DNA of 64,000 nucleotides from Linum tenue (GCA_946122785.1 CAMGYJ010000011.1:15686001-15750000); one strand, 5' to 3'. Positions 11,049-22,816 are shown, numbered from the stretch's first letter. Notes: generated from the sequence alone by a model not told the origin. Numbers and translations are program-made.

Positions 11049-12659
11049 TTAGTTAGAAGATTTAACAACCCAAACAAGTTTGGGTTTGTTTTTCTTGAAA
11101 TAAAAATTTTCATTTCCATGACCAGATTTGCTGCAGAAGGTGCAGTAAGGCTGGTATCTCCAATAATCAACATGGTGTCTCAAGTTCAGAGTACTATAGT
11201 ACTGTCCAGAACCTTTATTTTTGTGATTAAGATTGAGCATTCTGGCATTCTTGTTGATAATCTTATGACAGTTGTCTATTTTTCTTCTTAAATTTAAGTT
11301 TTCTGCAGTGAGATTGCTAACTTGAGTGTCCTGAGTGTTTATGGCAGCCTGTTGAACTTTGACAAGTTCTTTCAGAGTGCTATTTTCCTTCTCCTTCTCA
11401 TGTAATTGAGTTATAGTTAAACAGAATTTGTTTTTTAGTAAATTACATTCATTTTGGAGATTAGACAGAGCATGAAGAAAGAAGTCATCATCATGAGAAT
11501 CAGACATTACATCAGAAGCGGATTCAGTCCATACCTTATCGTCAAGAGGATCATCTTCCAAGCTTGAGTTCAAACCCATGTAAGCCACGACATCAGATTC
11601 CTCTTCTGAGCTGTAATCACTCCAGGAAGCAGTCATTGATTTTTCTTTCTTTTTGTTAAGAGGACAAGTAGCTCTTATATGACCTGTTTTTCCACATTTG
11701 AAACAGATGGTGGAGTCAGATTTATCATTAGGATTCTTGTTATCTTTCGGACTGGATTCTGATCTGTTGGATCCAAATGAATTCTTGTCATTTGATCCAC
11801 CAGAGTAGTGTCCTGAAGATCTAGGGAAGTGGTTGATCATATTTCCAGAAGATCTGGGAGAGTAGTTATGGTTGTAGCTTTCCCTTTTTGAGTTCTGATA
11901 ATGTTTATACCTCATCATTCTTTGGAGTTTTTTGCTGGTTAAAGCCAACTCATGTTCAAACTCCTCATCTAATCTCTCTTCTCCATCTGTACTTACAGTT
12001 TTAAAGGCAATAGATTTTTTCTTCTTGTCTTGAAGAGAGTTCATTTGTTTTAGAACTTCCTCATGACTAAGAAGAGATCCAATTAGGTTCTCAAGAGACA
12101 ACACATTGAGATCCTTAGCTTCCTCAATGGCAGTTCTTTTAGCCATCCATTCAAGAGGAAGGGATCTAAGCACCTTTCTAACAAGCTCCTTGCTTGTAAA
12201 GTCTTTACCTACTCCTTTAAGTCGATTAACTAAGGTGGAGAATCTTTTATCCATTTCTGAAATGGATTCACCAGGTAGCATATCAAAAGTTTCATATTCT
12301 TTTAGCAACATGTCAATTCTGGTTTCCTTAACTTCTGATGTTCCTTCATGTGTTGTTTCAAGTATTGACCAAATGTCTTTAGCAGTTTCACATTTGTTTA
12401 CTCTTTCTCCTTCATCTTCAGAAATAGCAGACAGTAATATGTGCATAGCCCTAGAGTCTAGTTGAGCATTTTTCTTTTGTTCATCTGACCAATCCTCCTC
12501 ATCGTCTTCTTTCATGTCAATTGGTCCATTTCGGACAATTGCCCATAGTTCACAGTCGATTCCTTGGAGGAAAAGACGCATTCTTTTTTTCCATACAGAG
12601 TAATTAGTACCAGAAAACCAAGGAGGATTAGAGCTAGTGGGGAATGAATTAGACGACAT
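11049..12659 (-). CDS. Copia Gag polyprotein
   Basis: 536 codons from MSSNSFPTSSNPPWFSGTNY. An earlier in-frame Met lies inside the LTR and primer site, so the start at 12659 is preferred. It contains a UBN2/retrotran-gag-type capsid region (WKKRMRLFLQGIDCELWAI, then KDIWSILETTHEGTSEVKET). A CCHC zinc knuckle, CFKCGKTGHIRATC, lies near 11660-11705. Next is an acidic segment (MTASWSDYSSEEESD) of the kind seen in Sirevirus Gag, and a C-terminal coiled-coil-like stretch. Gag forms the virus-like particle that holds the RNA. This is the only full-length frame left in the element. Confidence 0.9.
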   Translation of the reverse strand: MSSNSFPTSSNPPWFSGTNYSVWKKRMRLFLQGIDCELWAIVRNGPIDMKEDDEEDWSDEQKKNAQLDSRAMHILLSAISEDEGERVNKCETAKDIWSILETTHEGTSEVKETRIDMLLKEYETFDMLPGESISEMDKRFSTLVNRLKGVGKDFTSKELVRKVLRSLPLEWMAKRTAIEEAKDLNVLSLENLIGSLLSHEEVLKQMNSLQDKKKKSIAFKTVSTDGEERLDEEFEHELALTSKKLQRMMRYKHYQNSKRESYNHNYSPRSSGNMINHFPRSSGHYSGGSNDKNSFGSNRSESSPKDNKNPNDKSDSTICFKCGKTGHIRATCPLNKKKEKSMTASWSDYSSEEESDVVAYMGLNSSLEDDPLDDKVWTESASDVMSDSHDDDFFLHALSNLQNECNLLKNKFCLTITQLHEKEKENSTLKELVKVQQAAINTQDTQVSNLTAENLNLRRKIDNCHKIINKNARMLNLNHKNKGSGQYYSTLNLRHHVDYWRYQPYCTFCSKSGHGNENFYFKKNKPKLVWVVKSSN

Positions 12660-12711
12660 AGCAAGACAGAGGATCTCCTTCTCGGCAACACTAGGTTCTT
12701 TCGAAAAGGAG

Positions 12712-12723
12712 GCTCTGATACCA
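12712..12723 (-). other. Primer-binding site, initiator tRNA-Met type
   Basis: The minus strand reads TGGTATCAGAGC two bases inside the 5' LTR. It matches the 3' end of plant initiator tRNA-Met, the usual primer for copia reverse transcription. Confidence 0.95.
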
Positions 12724-12725
12724 AT

Positions 12726-13346
12726 TGTTAAAACGCTATGTGGCCAATTCCATATCCACAACTAACAGTAATCAAATGATTGAGACAGAGATTGTATTGT
12801 ACCAAGAGAAAGTTCTTTGATTAAGCAGGAAAGAGAATTTGATAACACAATAGGCTCAAATTCAGGGTTCTAGGAACGAAAACAAAACCAAATCAAGAGA
12901 CAAATTCAATGGAAAGGAAGCAGTAGCAGAAGCCACGCCCAGATAAGCTTGAGTTCCTGGCTACAAGCCCCAACTCAAGCTATCCAGACACAAACACTGA
13001 ACCCAATCCAAAGACTCCCAAAGAACCAACATGTTCTTACTAAGTCGAGGAAACTGTTAACCTTTCTAATGTCAGGAGCGGTCTTTATATAGGCAAAGGA
13101 GCTTCATTCCTCTGTCTCTTTCTTCTTCAATGTTCTTTACCGTTAGTAATAAAGGAAGAGAGCTGATGCACGATTGCCCAATAGAGCTCCTTCATTCGAC
13201 TGTTTCGGTTTTGATGATGGAGAATGGAGGCGAAGACGCACCTTAGGGATCTTGACGAGATCAGATGAGACGCTGCACTTCCGGTGGGCTTTTGTGGCAC
13301 AGTGGACTTCTTGGTTCAGCGAGTAAGGATGGGGCAAGGCCAAACA
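12726..13346 (-). repeat. 5' LTR of the first copia element
   Basis: 621-bp partner of 7602-8222, outer flank GAATG. It should hold the element's promoter. Confidence 0.95.
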
Positions 13347-13597
13347 GAATGAGTCATCTAAAGGTGTGTATTTAGTCCATGTTAATTATATGATTGGGGT
13401 GAAATTGGTGGAATGGTACGTGGACAAATACATGGAAAAAGTTAATGGTGGTTGGGCTAGTAGGTAGGGATATGATGGAGTTGGGTTCGTGTCCATATTT
13501 GATGATTATTAACTAACCAAGTCGACGTCTAGATTGGCGAGGATGGTATACGAGAAGCGAGGATGGACTCCAATCCATGGATGGTAGTATATTCAAG

Positions 13598-14245
13598 CAG
13601 TGGCGGATACATGCATGTTTAGGGGTGTCCCAGGACACCTCTAAAATTTGAAAACACGATTATTCAACCTCCGATAGTAGTTTGCGTATAAGTAAAAATT
13701 GTTTAAGTGGTATTGGGACACCCTTAAATTTTGGGGAAATGATTATCCAACCTCCCGTAGTAGTTTGCGCATTGGTACAAATAATATTTAAGTAGCAGTA
13801 TATGTGATTTAAACTTGAGACACTATCATTATTAGTAAACCTATTTTCAAAATACAACGCATTTGTTATTGTGTTTTAGATCCAAATATAATAGTAAAAT
13901 GTTATCCTTATCCCAAATTATTTTCAAAACTTAACGATTAAACATAATTATCAGATACCCTTGTCTAATAAGATATGTCGAGAGATATTTGTTGAGCAGT
14001 ATAGACACCGAATGTATTTTAACATTTTATGAACCACCTATGAACTTTTAATGTAATTTTTAGTGGTCAGATATTTTTATATTTAATAATTATTTAATTT
14101 AATTTTTGGAAGAGGACACCCCTATGTAGATGTAAATTTTATTGGTCAGATATTTTTATATTTAATAATTATTTAATTTAATTATAATATTTAATTTAAT
14201 TTTTGGAAGAGGACACCCCTATATATATTTCCTGGATCCGCCACT
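13598..14245. mobile_element. hAT-type MITE, TIR CAGTGGCGGAT
   Basis: 648 bp bounded by CAGTGGCGGATACATG on the left and its inverse (GGATCCGCCACTG) on the right. An 8-bp target duplication TATTCAAG lies at 13590-13597 and 14246-14253. Both ends continue with AGGGGTGTCC. There is no transposase. An internal block of about 75 bp (14064-14132) is repeated next to the right end (14142-14222). A degraded relative lies at 49906-50531. Confidence 0.93.
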
Positions 14246-14708
14246 GTATTCAAGTCAATTGATTTTGAACAATAAGGTGAGTGTAAGGGGATAAATCTAC
14301 GCCTTACATATTCTTTCAAGTATCACAAGTTTTAAGTATTTTTGTGAAGTGTTGCTATGGTTGTTTATGCTCATGGTTGATGATATGTGATTTGTTTGAG
14401 CTATGATTTGAAGTGAATGTGTGTGATTTACTTTAAAGCTTTACAGTTAGAAGTGATTGTTAAAGTTTAAGAACAAGTCCTTTTTAAGAAGTACTTCACC
14501 TTCAAAGAAGGTGGAATCATTTTAAGAGTTTATAGTTACTAGCGCCAGTTCGTTCCCATTTGAGACTTCGAGATAGAGCAGCAGTTATGCTCTTGAGACC
14601 TTTGAGATAGAGCAGTAGTTATGCTATTGAGACATTTAAGATGAGTAGTAGTTATACTCTTGAGAATCGTGGAAGAAGAGCCTTTCACGATAAGTTTAAG
14701 TTTAAGGA

Positions 14709-16061
14709 ATGGTTAATATTTTCGTATGGCCTGAACTTTGACCAAAATAAACTTCCTGACCAATCTTTTCGATCTATAACATCCTGGCCCGGATTATACA
14801 CCAAAATAAACAATTTGGCCAGATCTGACTTTTGACCGTTAACTTGGACGGTCAAACGCGTTGACTAACGGTCAACGCGCCACGTCACTGCCAAGTCAAC
14901 AATTTTCACTTAAAGTTTTTTACAATTTCCACCTATTATCATTTTTCTTTTACATTTTGAACAAAAACAAAAATTAAACAAAATAAAAAATAAACCCTTC
15001 CATCCTCTCTGATCCCCTTTCACTCCCTGTTGTTGTCTCCTCTCCAAATGAAATTGAATGTTCACCAGCTATCTCAGGTCGTCCACCACAACCAGATGAT
15101 GGCTTCCTCCCGTAATTTCCCTTCATCTTCCCCCTTCGACGACTCCGTTGCCATTGGATCCAGGAACTCAGCGACGATTTGAGAATTTGAAACCCTAGAT
15201 CCGGTGAATTTGAACGAGAGAGAGGTCTTCAATCGGTTGATCGGGATCAGAGAGGATAATGAATCCCTCTATGTTATCCCTCACTCCAGCTCATTCGCCC
15301 GCACTCCCGCTCGATCGCCTCTTCTCGAGCCCGGCGACGGGCCTCTTGCTGTTACTGGTTTGTCGGTGAGTCTGAGTCCTTCCTCCTCTGGGGTTCGACG
15401 ACGGCAGCGGGAGCAACCGAAAGAGGGCAGAGGAGCTACGATCTACTAAGGGCGGTGAGCGAAAAGTTGTAGAAATCGACCATGGTACCACCATTTTCGC
15501 ACTCGCAGCCACGGATGGAGGGAAGCTGACCATTACCCAATCTTTTCATTTCCCTTCGTTTGGCGATGATGATGACGAGTAAAGGTTTAGACTTCGGATT
15601 TTATTTGATTTACGATTTGGGAATTTTGGGGATAATCACCCAGGTTCTCCGGGGCGGTGACGGGGGAGATGGATTGGACTTTACACTTGGGGCATTTACA
15701 GTTGATTGTGATGGAAGAAGGATAAGCAGAATATGATTTTTGGAGAGCATACGGCAGCGGGGAGTGAAAGGGATCAGAGAGGAGATGAAGGGTTTGTTTT
15801 TTTCTTTTTTTTATTAATTTTTGTTTAACTTTTTTTTTGCGTTCAAAATGTATAAAAAATGATAATAGGTGGAAATTGTAAAAAAATTTAAGTGAAAATT
15901 GTTGACTTGGTAGTGACGTGGCGCGTTGACTAACGGTCAAAAGTCGGATCTGGCCAAATTGTTTATTTTGGTGTGTAGTTCGGGCCAGGATGTTATAGAT
16001 CGAAAAAATTGGTCAGGATGTTTATTTTGGTCAAAGTTCAAGTCATACGAAAATATTAACC
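14709..16061. mobile_element. Mutator-like element with ~280-bp TIRs, Pack-MULE candidate
   Basis: The left arm (from GGTTAATATTTTCGTATGGC at 14711 to about 15000) is complementary to the right arm (about 15795-16061) with scattered mismatches and one indel of about 26-36 bp. The flanks are (G/C)TTTAAGGA, a 9-bp duplication with one mismatch, as Mutator elements make. Removing the element restores the LTR sequence AAGTTTAAGGAAAGCCTGG seen in the solo LTR near 32490. The 0.8-kb interior is GC-richer than the arms and looks like UTR or exon sequence (for example around 15050-15590), but no protein family was recognised. There is no transposase. It may have captured host gene pieces. Confidence 0.85.
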
Positions 16062-16744
16062 CTTTAAGGAAAGCCTGGATGGGTTCTCATATGTATGAGT
16101 TGGGCAACCGGACTAGCTAGTGAGGGATCCCCGTGTCAGTCAAGTATTTGAGTTTTGAGCTTTAAGAATGGAGAGTAATAGTAGCTCTCATACAGCTTTA
16201 AGAGTTAAGTTTTTTTAAGAGTGGAAGTACAAACAACTTCCACCAGTTTAAGTTAAGTGTCTTAAGTAAAATATTCAAGTACTAAAGTTTTTAAATGTAA
16301 GGGCGTAGACTGACCCCATCTCACTCACCAGGCCTTAGTAAAGGAATAAGCGAGAACCAGATCGATACCAGCTAGCTAGAGGAGCAGTTAGAGAGTAGCG
16401 AGATCGAGAGAACGGTTCGAGGCAAGCCATTTAGAGGAGTACGGTTCAAACGTCATGGAGGATGCCTAGTCAAGGTTTTCAATAAGCGGCAGCATAAGAG
16501 ACTTTTTAGTTATTTCATGTTATGATTATGAGTATAGACTAGAGATTCGGATTAAGATTTTATCATTGAGGTTCGCCCCAGTGTTAGGGCTTTGTTTTAA
16601 GAAATTACAGTTTATTCTCGGTATTTGTTAAAGTTATTTATGAAAAGTTTCCGCTATTTTTCCAAGTATTTTTAGTTCTTATTTGTTTCACGGTTTATAG
16701 GGTATTTAGGTAAAGTTAGTGTCCGGCCAGACTAGGGTGTTACA

Positions 16745-17059
16745 GGGTTTAATTGATGTAACGGGTTGGGGAAAATGTGTAGGTGATGATTAATTGATTA
16801 TGATGATAATAATAATAATATTTATTATTATTATCTCTAATCTACGGTTGAACCCTTTGTATGTAACCATCAATCGAACCTTTTGGTCGAAACTAGACCC
16901 AAATGTCAGAGTGTTACATCTTACATCCACTTGTGTATTCCAAGAAACTGGGATGGCTCTTAATACTTCTCATTTAGCAGGGGAGAAGAGAATCTCCAGC
17001 AGATCACCACGGCATGACCCAGAATCATGGTCAATTAAGTCTGTGACCCTGTCAACCCT
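16745..17059. other. Short spacer with imperfect AAT repeats
   Basis: Sequence after the LTR end. It includes an imperfect (AAT)n/(ATT)n tract at 16800-16835. No gene was seen. Confidence 0.4.
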
Positions 17060-19225
17060 CATTCTTCCTTGTGCCCCAAGCTAGGGTTTATTTCCTGCAA
17101 TTCCTGGCGCCCATGTGTCATCCCATATACGTATCATCGTTCCATTGCCTACTTGCCATCGACACCCTCTACTGATCAGATCTCGAGTAGAGAGCAGGTT
17201 GTGCCAAGTATAACTTGGCATGTATCCCATTGTGGCTTCAAGGATTATCGAGTTGGGAAAATACTTAGCTTTAAGGATCCTACCAATTAAAGAATCTAGG
17301 TTTTGAAGCAGCTCCCATTCTTCCTACAACACGCTTATTTCCCATAAATCTTCAATTCTTCCACTTTGTTGGCGCATTGGTTCGGGTGCTTCAGTTCACA
17401 TCTTGAAAGACACATGGCTGCCAATGACTCCTCCATCTCGGCCTGTTCTCCTGCCTAACGTCTCTTTACCTGGGCACCATGTATCTTCTTTGATTGATCA
17501 TGGATATGGTAGTTGGAAGGTACATCTCCTAACCTCTCTGTTTGATGTGGAAACATTTAGAATTATCAAATCTAGCCCTCTTCCCATTTTTCCCGTGTCT
17601 GACTGTCTTGTGTAGCACTAGAGAAATCAGGTGAGTACTCTGTTAAGTCAGGATATAGGGTGTCCTATGTTAATTATATTAATAACCCTTCCACCATTCC
17701 CCCCGATCTTTGATTCTTCAACTTGGAATTTGCTATGGTCCTTGAATGTTCTTCCTAAATTACGTTATTTTCTCTGGTGTGTCATTAAAGGCTATCTTCC
17801 CTTGAGAGATATACTTAGAGAGAAGAACTAATTGATGATTAGGATTTGGAGGCGGTTAAGTGCCCTATTTGTGAAGAAGCTCCTGAGACCCTATTGCATT
17901 CATTTATGCACTGTAGGGTGGCTGTGGACTTTTGGAACCTTGTTGTTCTTAATCATTTACGCTTATAGGTTTACAATATGCATATATTTGTGGGCTGACA
18001 GCGGTTCTTTTTTCATGCAGGTATATCCAAGGATGTGCAGGGCTGCAAACGAGCCGAGCCGAGCCGAGTTTTTGCTTAGTTTGAGCTCAGCTCGTTTATA
18101 AATTTTCCCGCTCAAGCTCGACTTGGTAGAGCTCGGTAAATGCTTATTAACATAGCTTGTGAAGCTGAGTACAAGCTCGGCTCAAGATGAGCTCGATTTG
18201 AAATTATTATTTCTGAAAATTGTTTACACATAAGAGTTTAAATGATAAAAAGGAACACAAGAAATTATAAATAACATCTAAATTTCACACACATCGGCAT
18301 TAACAAAATAATGTTCATATTCAGAAGAGTAATTAATTCTTCCACAAGCTCTAAACAAGCTAGCTTGTGAGCTTAGCTCAACAAGCCACCGAGTCAAGCT
18401 AGCTCATGAGCTTATCAAGCTGAGCATGGTCTAGCTCAAGCTTGGCTCGTTTACGAGTCGGCTCGTGAGCCGGCTTGTTAACTAATGAGCCGAGTATCGA
18501 ACGAGTTTTTTCCGATTCGAATGTCGAGTTGCTCGCGAGTGGCTTGGCTTATTTGCAGCCTTAGATGTGCTTAGCCGGCTAGTCTTTGCGTACTGGTGCA
18601 TTTGGAAGGCTCGGTGCTCTAGAGCTTATGATCTCCCAACTACCATGGTGCGACATTTCAAAACTCAAGTAGAGGAATGGTCCTCTATTTAAGCAGCTTT
18701 GGCTCATTCAATAATCTTCGTGCTTCTATTCCTCCTCGGATTCGTAGTCACACTCCCCCACCAATTACTTCGTGTTCTTTCCTCATTCATTTTGATGGCA
18801 CGACAATAACCACTATTGGGGGAGGAGTTGGATTCGTTGGTTTTCCAGTACCAGCTGATATATTCACTTTGCATTTGGGAAATTTTATGAAATATGACTA
18901 TATGGATGACGCATTCAACATTGAGCTCATGGCCCTCCGGGATGCTCTCCGATGGTGTCTTTCTAAATTGATCTCTAATGTCTCATTCTGTGCTGACGCG
19001 CAAGTGTCATTCAAATGAATAATCGTAAGGATTCAAGCCATATTTTGGGTGGTAGCCTCCTTTTAGAGATTCAGGTGCTTTGAGTCTCCATGTAACGTGC
19101 ATCATTCCACTTCTCTCCGCCTAAATACAATAGGGCTGCCCATATCGTGGCGAAACAAGCACTCTCATCGTTGGATCTTCGGTTGGTCGACCAGCGGCTC
19201 TTCCTTATATCTTATTTGTAATTGA
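17060..19225 (+). pseudogene. LINE (L1-type) ORF2 C-terminal relic
   Basis: Broken frames spell the last third of a plant non-LTR retrotransposon ORF2. First is the WRIGSGASVHILKDTWLP-like segment (near 17370-17425). A zf-RVT-type region follows, WNLLWSLNVLPKLRYFLW (17720-17780), with the zinc-binding CPICEEAPETLLHSFMHC (17857-17915, another frame). After a MITE at 18039-18562 comes an RNase H-like domain, FLIHFDGTTITTIGGGVGFV then IELMALRDALRWCLSK (18780-18970). The reverse transcriptase and endonuclease are absent, and several stops and frame changes are present. It is a 5'-truncated dead copy. Confidence 0.8.
18039..18562. mobile_element. hAT-type MITE, AGGGCTGCAAA family, copy 1
   Basis: It starts AGGGCTGCAAACGAGCCG and ends ATTTGCAGCCTT, which are inverted repeats. 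It is flanked by (G/A)GATGTGC, an 8-bp duplication with one mismatch (18031-18038 and 18563-18570). The body is rich in GAGCTCG- and GCTCGGCTC-type short palindromes near both ends. It lies inside the LINE relic. A second copy is at 49062-49742. Confidence 0.88.
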
Positions 19226-19889
19226 CATGCAAAGGTCCTTCTATTATGTTGTATCTGTTGTATTTCCTTTCGGGATATTTTTTAGGGAAAAAAGAGAGAG
19301 GGAAATTTGGTCATCTTCAACCCTCTTTAATGGTCAATTTACAAAATTCTAGACGGAATGGTACGTTTATTACGTTTCAATAATATAAGGGCACATTTGT
19401 GCTCCAACAAAAATAGTAGAGAGTTATGTTTGTTAACATGTAATAGTAGAGAGAGTATAAAATTATATTAATCTTATATTCTAACTTTCTCACAAATATG
19501 CTTATATATGATACAAATGTGCTTTTGGATACTAACATTTAGTAAAATAGTTGTAGTAAGAGTCGGTATCTACGTACGAGTTGCATAATCCAACTCGCGC
19601 TCAACACAAAAGAGGCGGGTTCCACTAAATAAACTCATTACTCAACCTTAAACCATAGTTTTAGTTATAAATATGACTCAGTTGGTCGAAATCGATGGTA
19701 GTTGGAGTTTGTCATTGTTTTTGTTCACCCTAGCGTTAACTCCGTTTATCAAAATTCTTTACACGACCAAGGAAAAAGAAAATTATTCATGAAAAACAAA
19801 AGTGAAAACTCGTCCATCTCTCCACGAGCCCACGTGAATACAAGAAAGATAGTTAGTCTAATTTCTTGTAATCTATTCTCATTCTACAG

Positions 19890-20980
19890 GAACTAAATAT
19901 GTGACTACCCATCTCTTCTTCAAGAAGCTTGTTCCAGTTTATGACATCATTGAGGAATTGAAGAATGATCCGCATGAAGAGATCCAAAGGATGGCAGAAA
20001 AGGTTGAGGAAAAGGTACAGAAGTATTGGTTTGAGATACGTGTTATGAATGAGGAGAATATAAAAGTGAATCACTTAATTTATATAGCATGTGTGCTTGA
20101 TACTAGAAGTAAACTTGATCTGGTGTCCGAGGTGTTGGAAATGATTTATGGATGTATGAAGGGAGGAGAAATTCAGCGTTCTATTAAAAGGGAGATGCGC
20201 CAGATGTGTGAGGTTAATAAGGGGAAGTATGGATCAGGGTTTGCATCTGAGCCCCCCACTGATGATAGCATAGCTGATGGTAGTTCTGGTGAAGGTTCTG
20301 GTTATCGGATTAAGAAGTTAGAGGAGATGCTTAGGAAGAGGAAAAGGGAAGCACTTCCGCTGGAAACAGGAGGTAGCTCTGCTGAGCTTGACATCTATTC
20401 GAAATGTCAAACCGATGGTATTAAGGAAGAGAGTGATGATGCAATGTTTGACATCTTGGATTGGTGGTCTCGTCACTCTGAAATATATCTGATTCAGGTG
20501 TGGCGGGCGGATTCTCAGTCAATTCAGGTCCTCTTTGAGCGACCTAATGGTGGAGGCATTGAATTGTGCTGAGGATTGGATAAGGTATCCAAATGCTGGA
20601 TCCAGTGATATTGACGATAAGGAAGATGATGAAGAGAATTTGACTTTGGAAAGTAGTGAGTTCTAAAACTCTCTTATTGTTCAATTTTTCACTATTCCAT
20701 CCCCCTAATTCAATGTATGAATGTCCTAACAATTTGTTTTCCTTTTTTTCTTACTCAGTTAATGCCACTTTCAAGACTAGAATGGAAAGTGCAACGGATA
20801 TGGCAATGTTGGCAATGCAGATGCAAGCCTCAATAGTCCAATGGAGAATGATCAGGAGGGTGAAGAAGAAGTACCGGAGGAAGAGTATGAGAAAGATGGA
20901 TATGACCATTTTGGTCATGACTTGTTGCCCCAATTGAAAGAACAGGGTTATGCAGATGTTGGTTCTTCTAAGGGTGCTGA
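19890..20980 (+). pseudogene. Ac-like hAT transposase, C-terminal relic
   Basis: The main frame (19901-20572) has a hAT-like RNase-H-fold segment: EKVEEKVQKYWFEIRVMNE then HLIYIACVLDTRSKLDLVSE. A linker and the beginning of the hAT C-terminal dimerisation domain follow: ELDIYSKCQTD, then MFDILDWWSRHSEIYLIQ. The usual continuation appears in another frame near 20530-20660. This is the layout of RICESLEEPER/Ac-type transposases. The N-terminal BED zinc finger and first catalytic parts are missing. A matching terminal region lies at 21190-21370. It is inactive. Confidence 0.85.
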
Positions 20981-21189
20981 TAAGTGATGAATGTTGATGA
21001 TGTGTTGTTGATTTGTTGTTGACTTGTTTCAATTTGGAGGATCTATTATGATTTGTGGATTTTATGTTGTTGAATTAATGAATTTGAGACATTAATTTGC
21101 TAATTTATATGTATTTTCGATGCAAAAGGAATTGAAATGTAGGTTTGAGCTTTTAATTTTAGGTAATTTTACTTTCTTTTTTTCATGTC

Positions 21190-21370
21190 GGTCGGTTAGG
21201 CGTTTAAATCCGAACCGAACTCCATTTTGCGGGTGCCCAGTTAAACCGAACTGAAACTCGAAACCGGTCGGTCTGCGGCTAACCGAGGCTCCACAACGAT
21301 CGGTGGTCGGAAGCTGCAGTCACTGTCTCGGTTTAACCGATAACCGAAAAATCGATTTTCGGTTACAGCC
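21190..21370 (+). mobile_element. Probable 3' terminal region of the hAT element
   Basis: The sequence has repeated GGTTAACCG- and ACCGAAAATCGATTTTCGGT-type inverted motifs and ends GTTACAGCCTAATGGCCCTA. On the other strand this begins TAGG(G) and GGCTGTAACCGAAA, like Ac/hAT termini. The matching left end was not found. Confidence 0.55.
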
Positions 21371-21774
21371 TAATGGCCCTAATCCCTTCTCCTTGGACTC
21401 TTTCTATTTTTCTATTGTTACTAGTATTATATATTCAGCCTGATAAAAGAAAAATTAATTACAATTCATGAAATTACAAATGTAAGATACAAGTCTCAAC
21501 ATCAATGAACACAAATAAGGGCTCCTATAACTCTATAAGTAGCATTACACTTTGTCCCTCACTACTTTCTTCTTCATCACTCCCATTTTTTCCTTCCTCA
21601 AAGTCGCCCTAAAAGACGACATAGGTCCTCTTCTTAGTAAACGATCACCAGACAAGAAGATTGTAAATTCATCAGCATCACTATCATCACGAAGACAATA
21701 ATCACCATAATAATAAATAAAAGAATCATAATGATAATCGGGTTCTTCCTAGCGACGAATGAAGTTGTCGTCGT

Positions 21775-22069
21775 CAATGGCCATCATCATCATCATCGAT
21801 TTCGTCAGTATCCTCTAGTAAGTATTCCTCGTCAACTTCTCTATTGTGGTTGTCGAAGATACTGTTGTAGTTGTAGAAAATATTGTCGTCGTCGGTTCCC
21901 AATATGTATTCATCGTCACTATAGTTATAATTTCGACGCCTATAATAAAAAGGTCTGAATCTGGTGTCTGTGCGGTCAACAAAATAATCATCACCATAAT
22001 CAATGACTTCTTCCTTGTTGCCATCCTCGTCATCCGCGTCCCCGATGGCCCCATCCTCTTGAAATAATA
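21775..22069 (-). pseudogene. Acidic, Asp/Tyr-rich ORF fragment cut by a Helitron end
   Basis: The minus strand is open for about 97 codons with repeated acidic residues (for example DDEDGNKEEVIDYGDDYFVD) and ends in an Asp run before a stop at 21775. The upstream side is broken at 22070 by a Helitron-like 3' terminus. I do not recognise the protein. It may be low-complexity coding-like sequence only. Confidence 0.3.
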
Positions 22070-22094
22070 CTAGAACGGAGCCCGCGCTTCGCGG
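22070..22094 (-). mobile_element. Helitron 3' terminus: hairpin plus CTAG
   Basis: The minus strand reads CCGCGAAGCGCGG (5-bp stem, 3-nt loop), 8 further bases, then CTAG followed by T. A short GC hairpin shortly before CTRR, with insertion next to a T, is the Helitron 3' signature. The element would extend to higher coordinates. Its 5' TC end was not found; it could lie anywhere up to about 28 kb. Confidence 0.6.
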
Positions 22095-22767
22095 TGTGGA
22101 TTTACATTGGTTGTACTAAAAGTGTTTTTTAGGGTGAAGTGTGTGTTTCAGTGTTACAAAACATTCTAGTGATAAGAAACATGACCATCCAACAACTGAT
22201 AGTGTGCCCAAGTAATTTTGTCTTTCATAGCTTGTTGCAAAACTTGTAAATTGTAGCAGTTCATTTTAGAGAATCAAGTAACACTCAGAACCACCAAACA
22301 ATCGAAAGTAGGCATAAATGGGGAGCAATTACCCTTGTTGGTAAGCACAATAAGTTATAGTGCTTCACAATATCCATATTTAAACAAAGTAACACAGTCA
22401 ATTGAGATTGTGGAAAAATAGTCACTGTATTGTTGAACTAATTACAAATTCACAGATGCTTATTTGATTAGATAAATTATAAGTCCTTGGCATATACCAA
22501 ACATGATATTTTTTATGTTAATAAAATAATATCATGTAACGTCAGATTCATGATGCTTCTAGTTCAAAAAAAGTTTAATTAGTTAATGCATTTGTTGTGG
22601 TTAGAAGTTAGAACCATTCTTAATAATTATAACAATTATTAAACTTATAGTTAATTACAAAGGGTCACATGTTAGATGGAAAAAAATTACCAAAAAAGTA
22701 CCTCTTTGATGGGACAATAAGGATCAATAGTTTTGTTACTTGTTCTTTTATAGAGATGATGATGATG

Positions 22768-22816
<49 letters not shown>

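Larger units (their letters stand above)
7602..13346 (-). mobile_element. Complete-ended Ty1/copia element (Sirevirus-like), minus strand
   Basis: Two 621-bp LTRs (7602-8222 and 12726-13346) begin TGTTAAAACG and end CA. The 5-bp target duplication GAATG lies at 7597-7601 and 13347-13351. Reading on the minus strand, the 5' LTR is the right one. It is followed by a primer-binding site matching initiator tRNA-Met, then gag, protease, integrase, a truncated reverse transcriptase and an unusual final reading frame. A purine-rich tract borders the 3' LTR. The LTRs differ at a small number of sites, so insertion was fairly recent. Coding regions carry a frameshift, a nonsense codon and deletions, so the copy is not autonomous. 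Confidence 0.95.
7263..16744 (+). mobile_element. Ty3/gypsy-type LTR split by three nested insertions
   Basis: The sequence 14254-14708 plus 16062-16744 is homologous to most of the solo LTR at 31705-33171. Shared blocks include AAGGTGAGTGTAA, GATTTGAAGTGAATGTG and the terminal GTTACA. The LTR is broken by a copia element (7602-13346), a hAT MITE (13598-14245) and a Mutator-like element (14709-16061), each with its own target duplication, so they came later. The part left of the copia insertion (7263-7601) has an A/T promoter-like patch and looks like the upstream half, but its left border and target duplication were not found. No internal coding region is attached, so it is a solo LTR or remnant. 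Confidence 0.6.

Noticed and set aside
15204..15940. Open frames inside the Mutator-like element (81 to 117 codons, both strands)
   Set aside because: No recognisable domain and overlapping on both strands; kept only as possible captured sequence.
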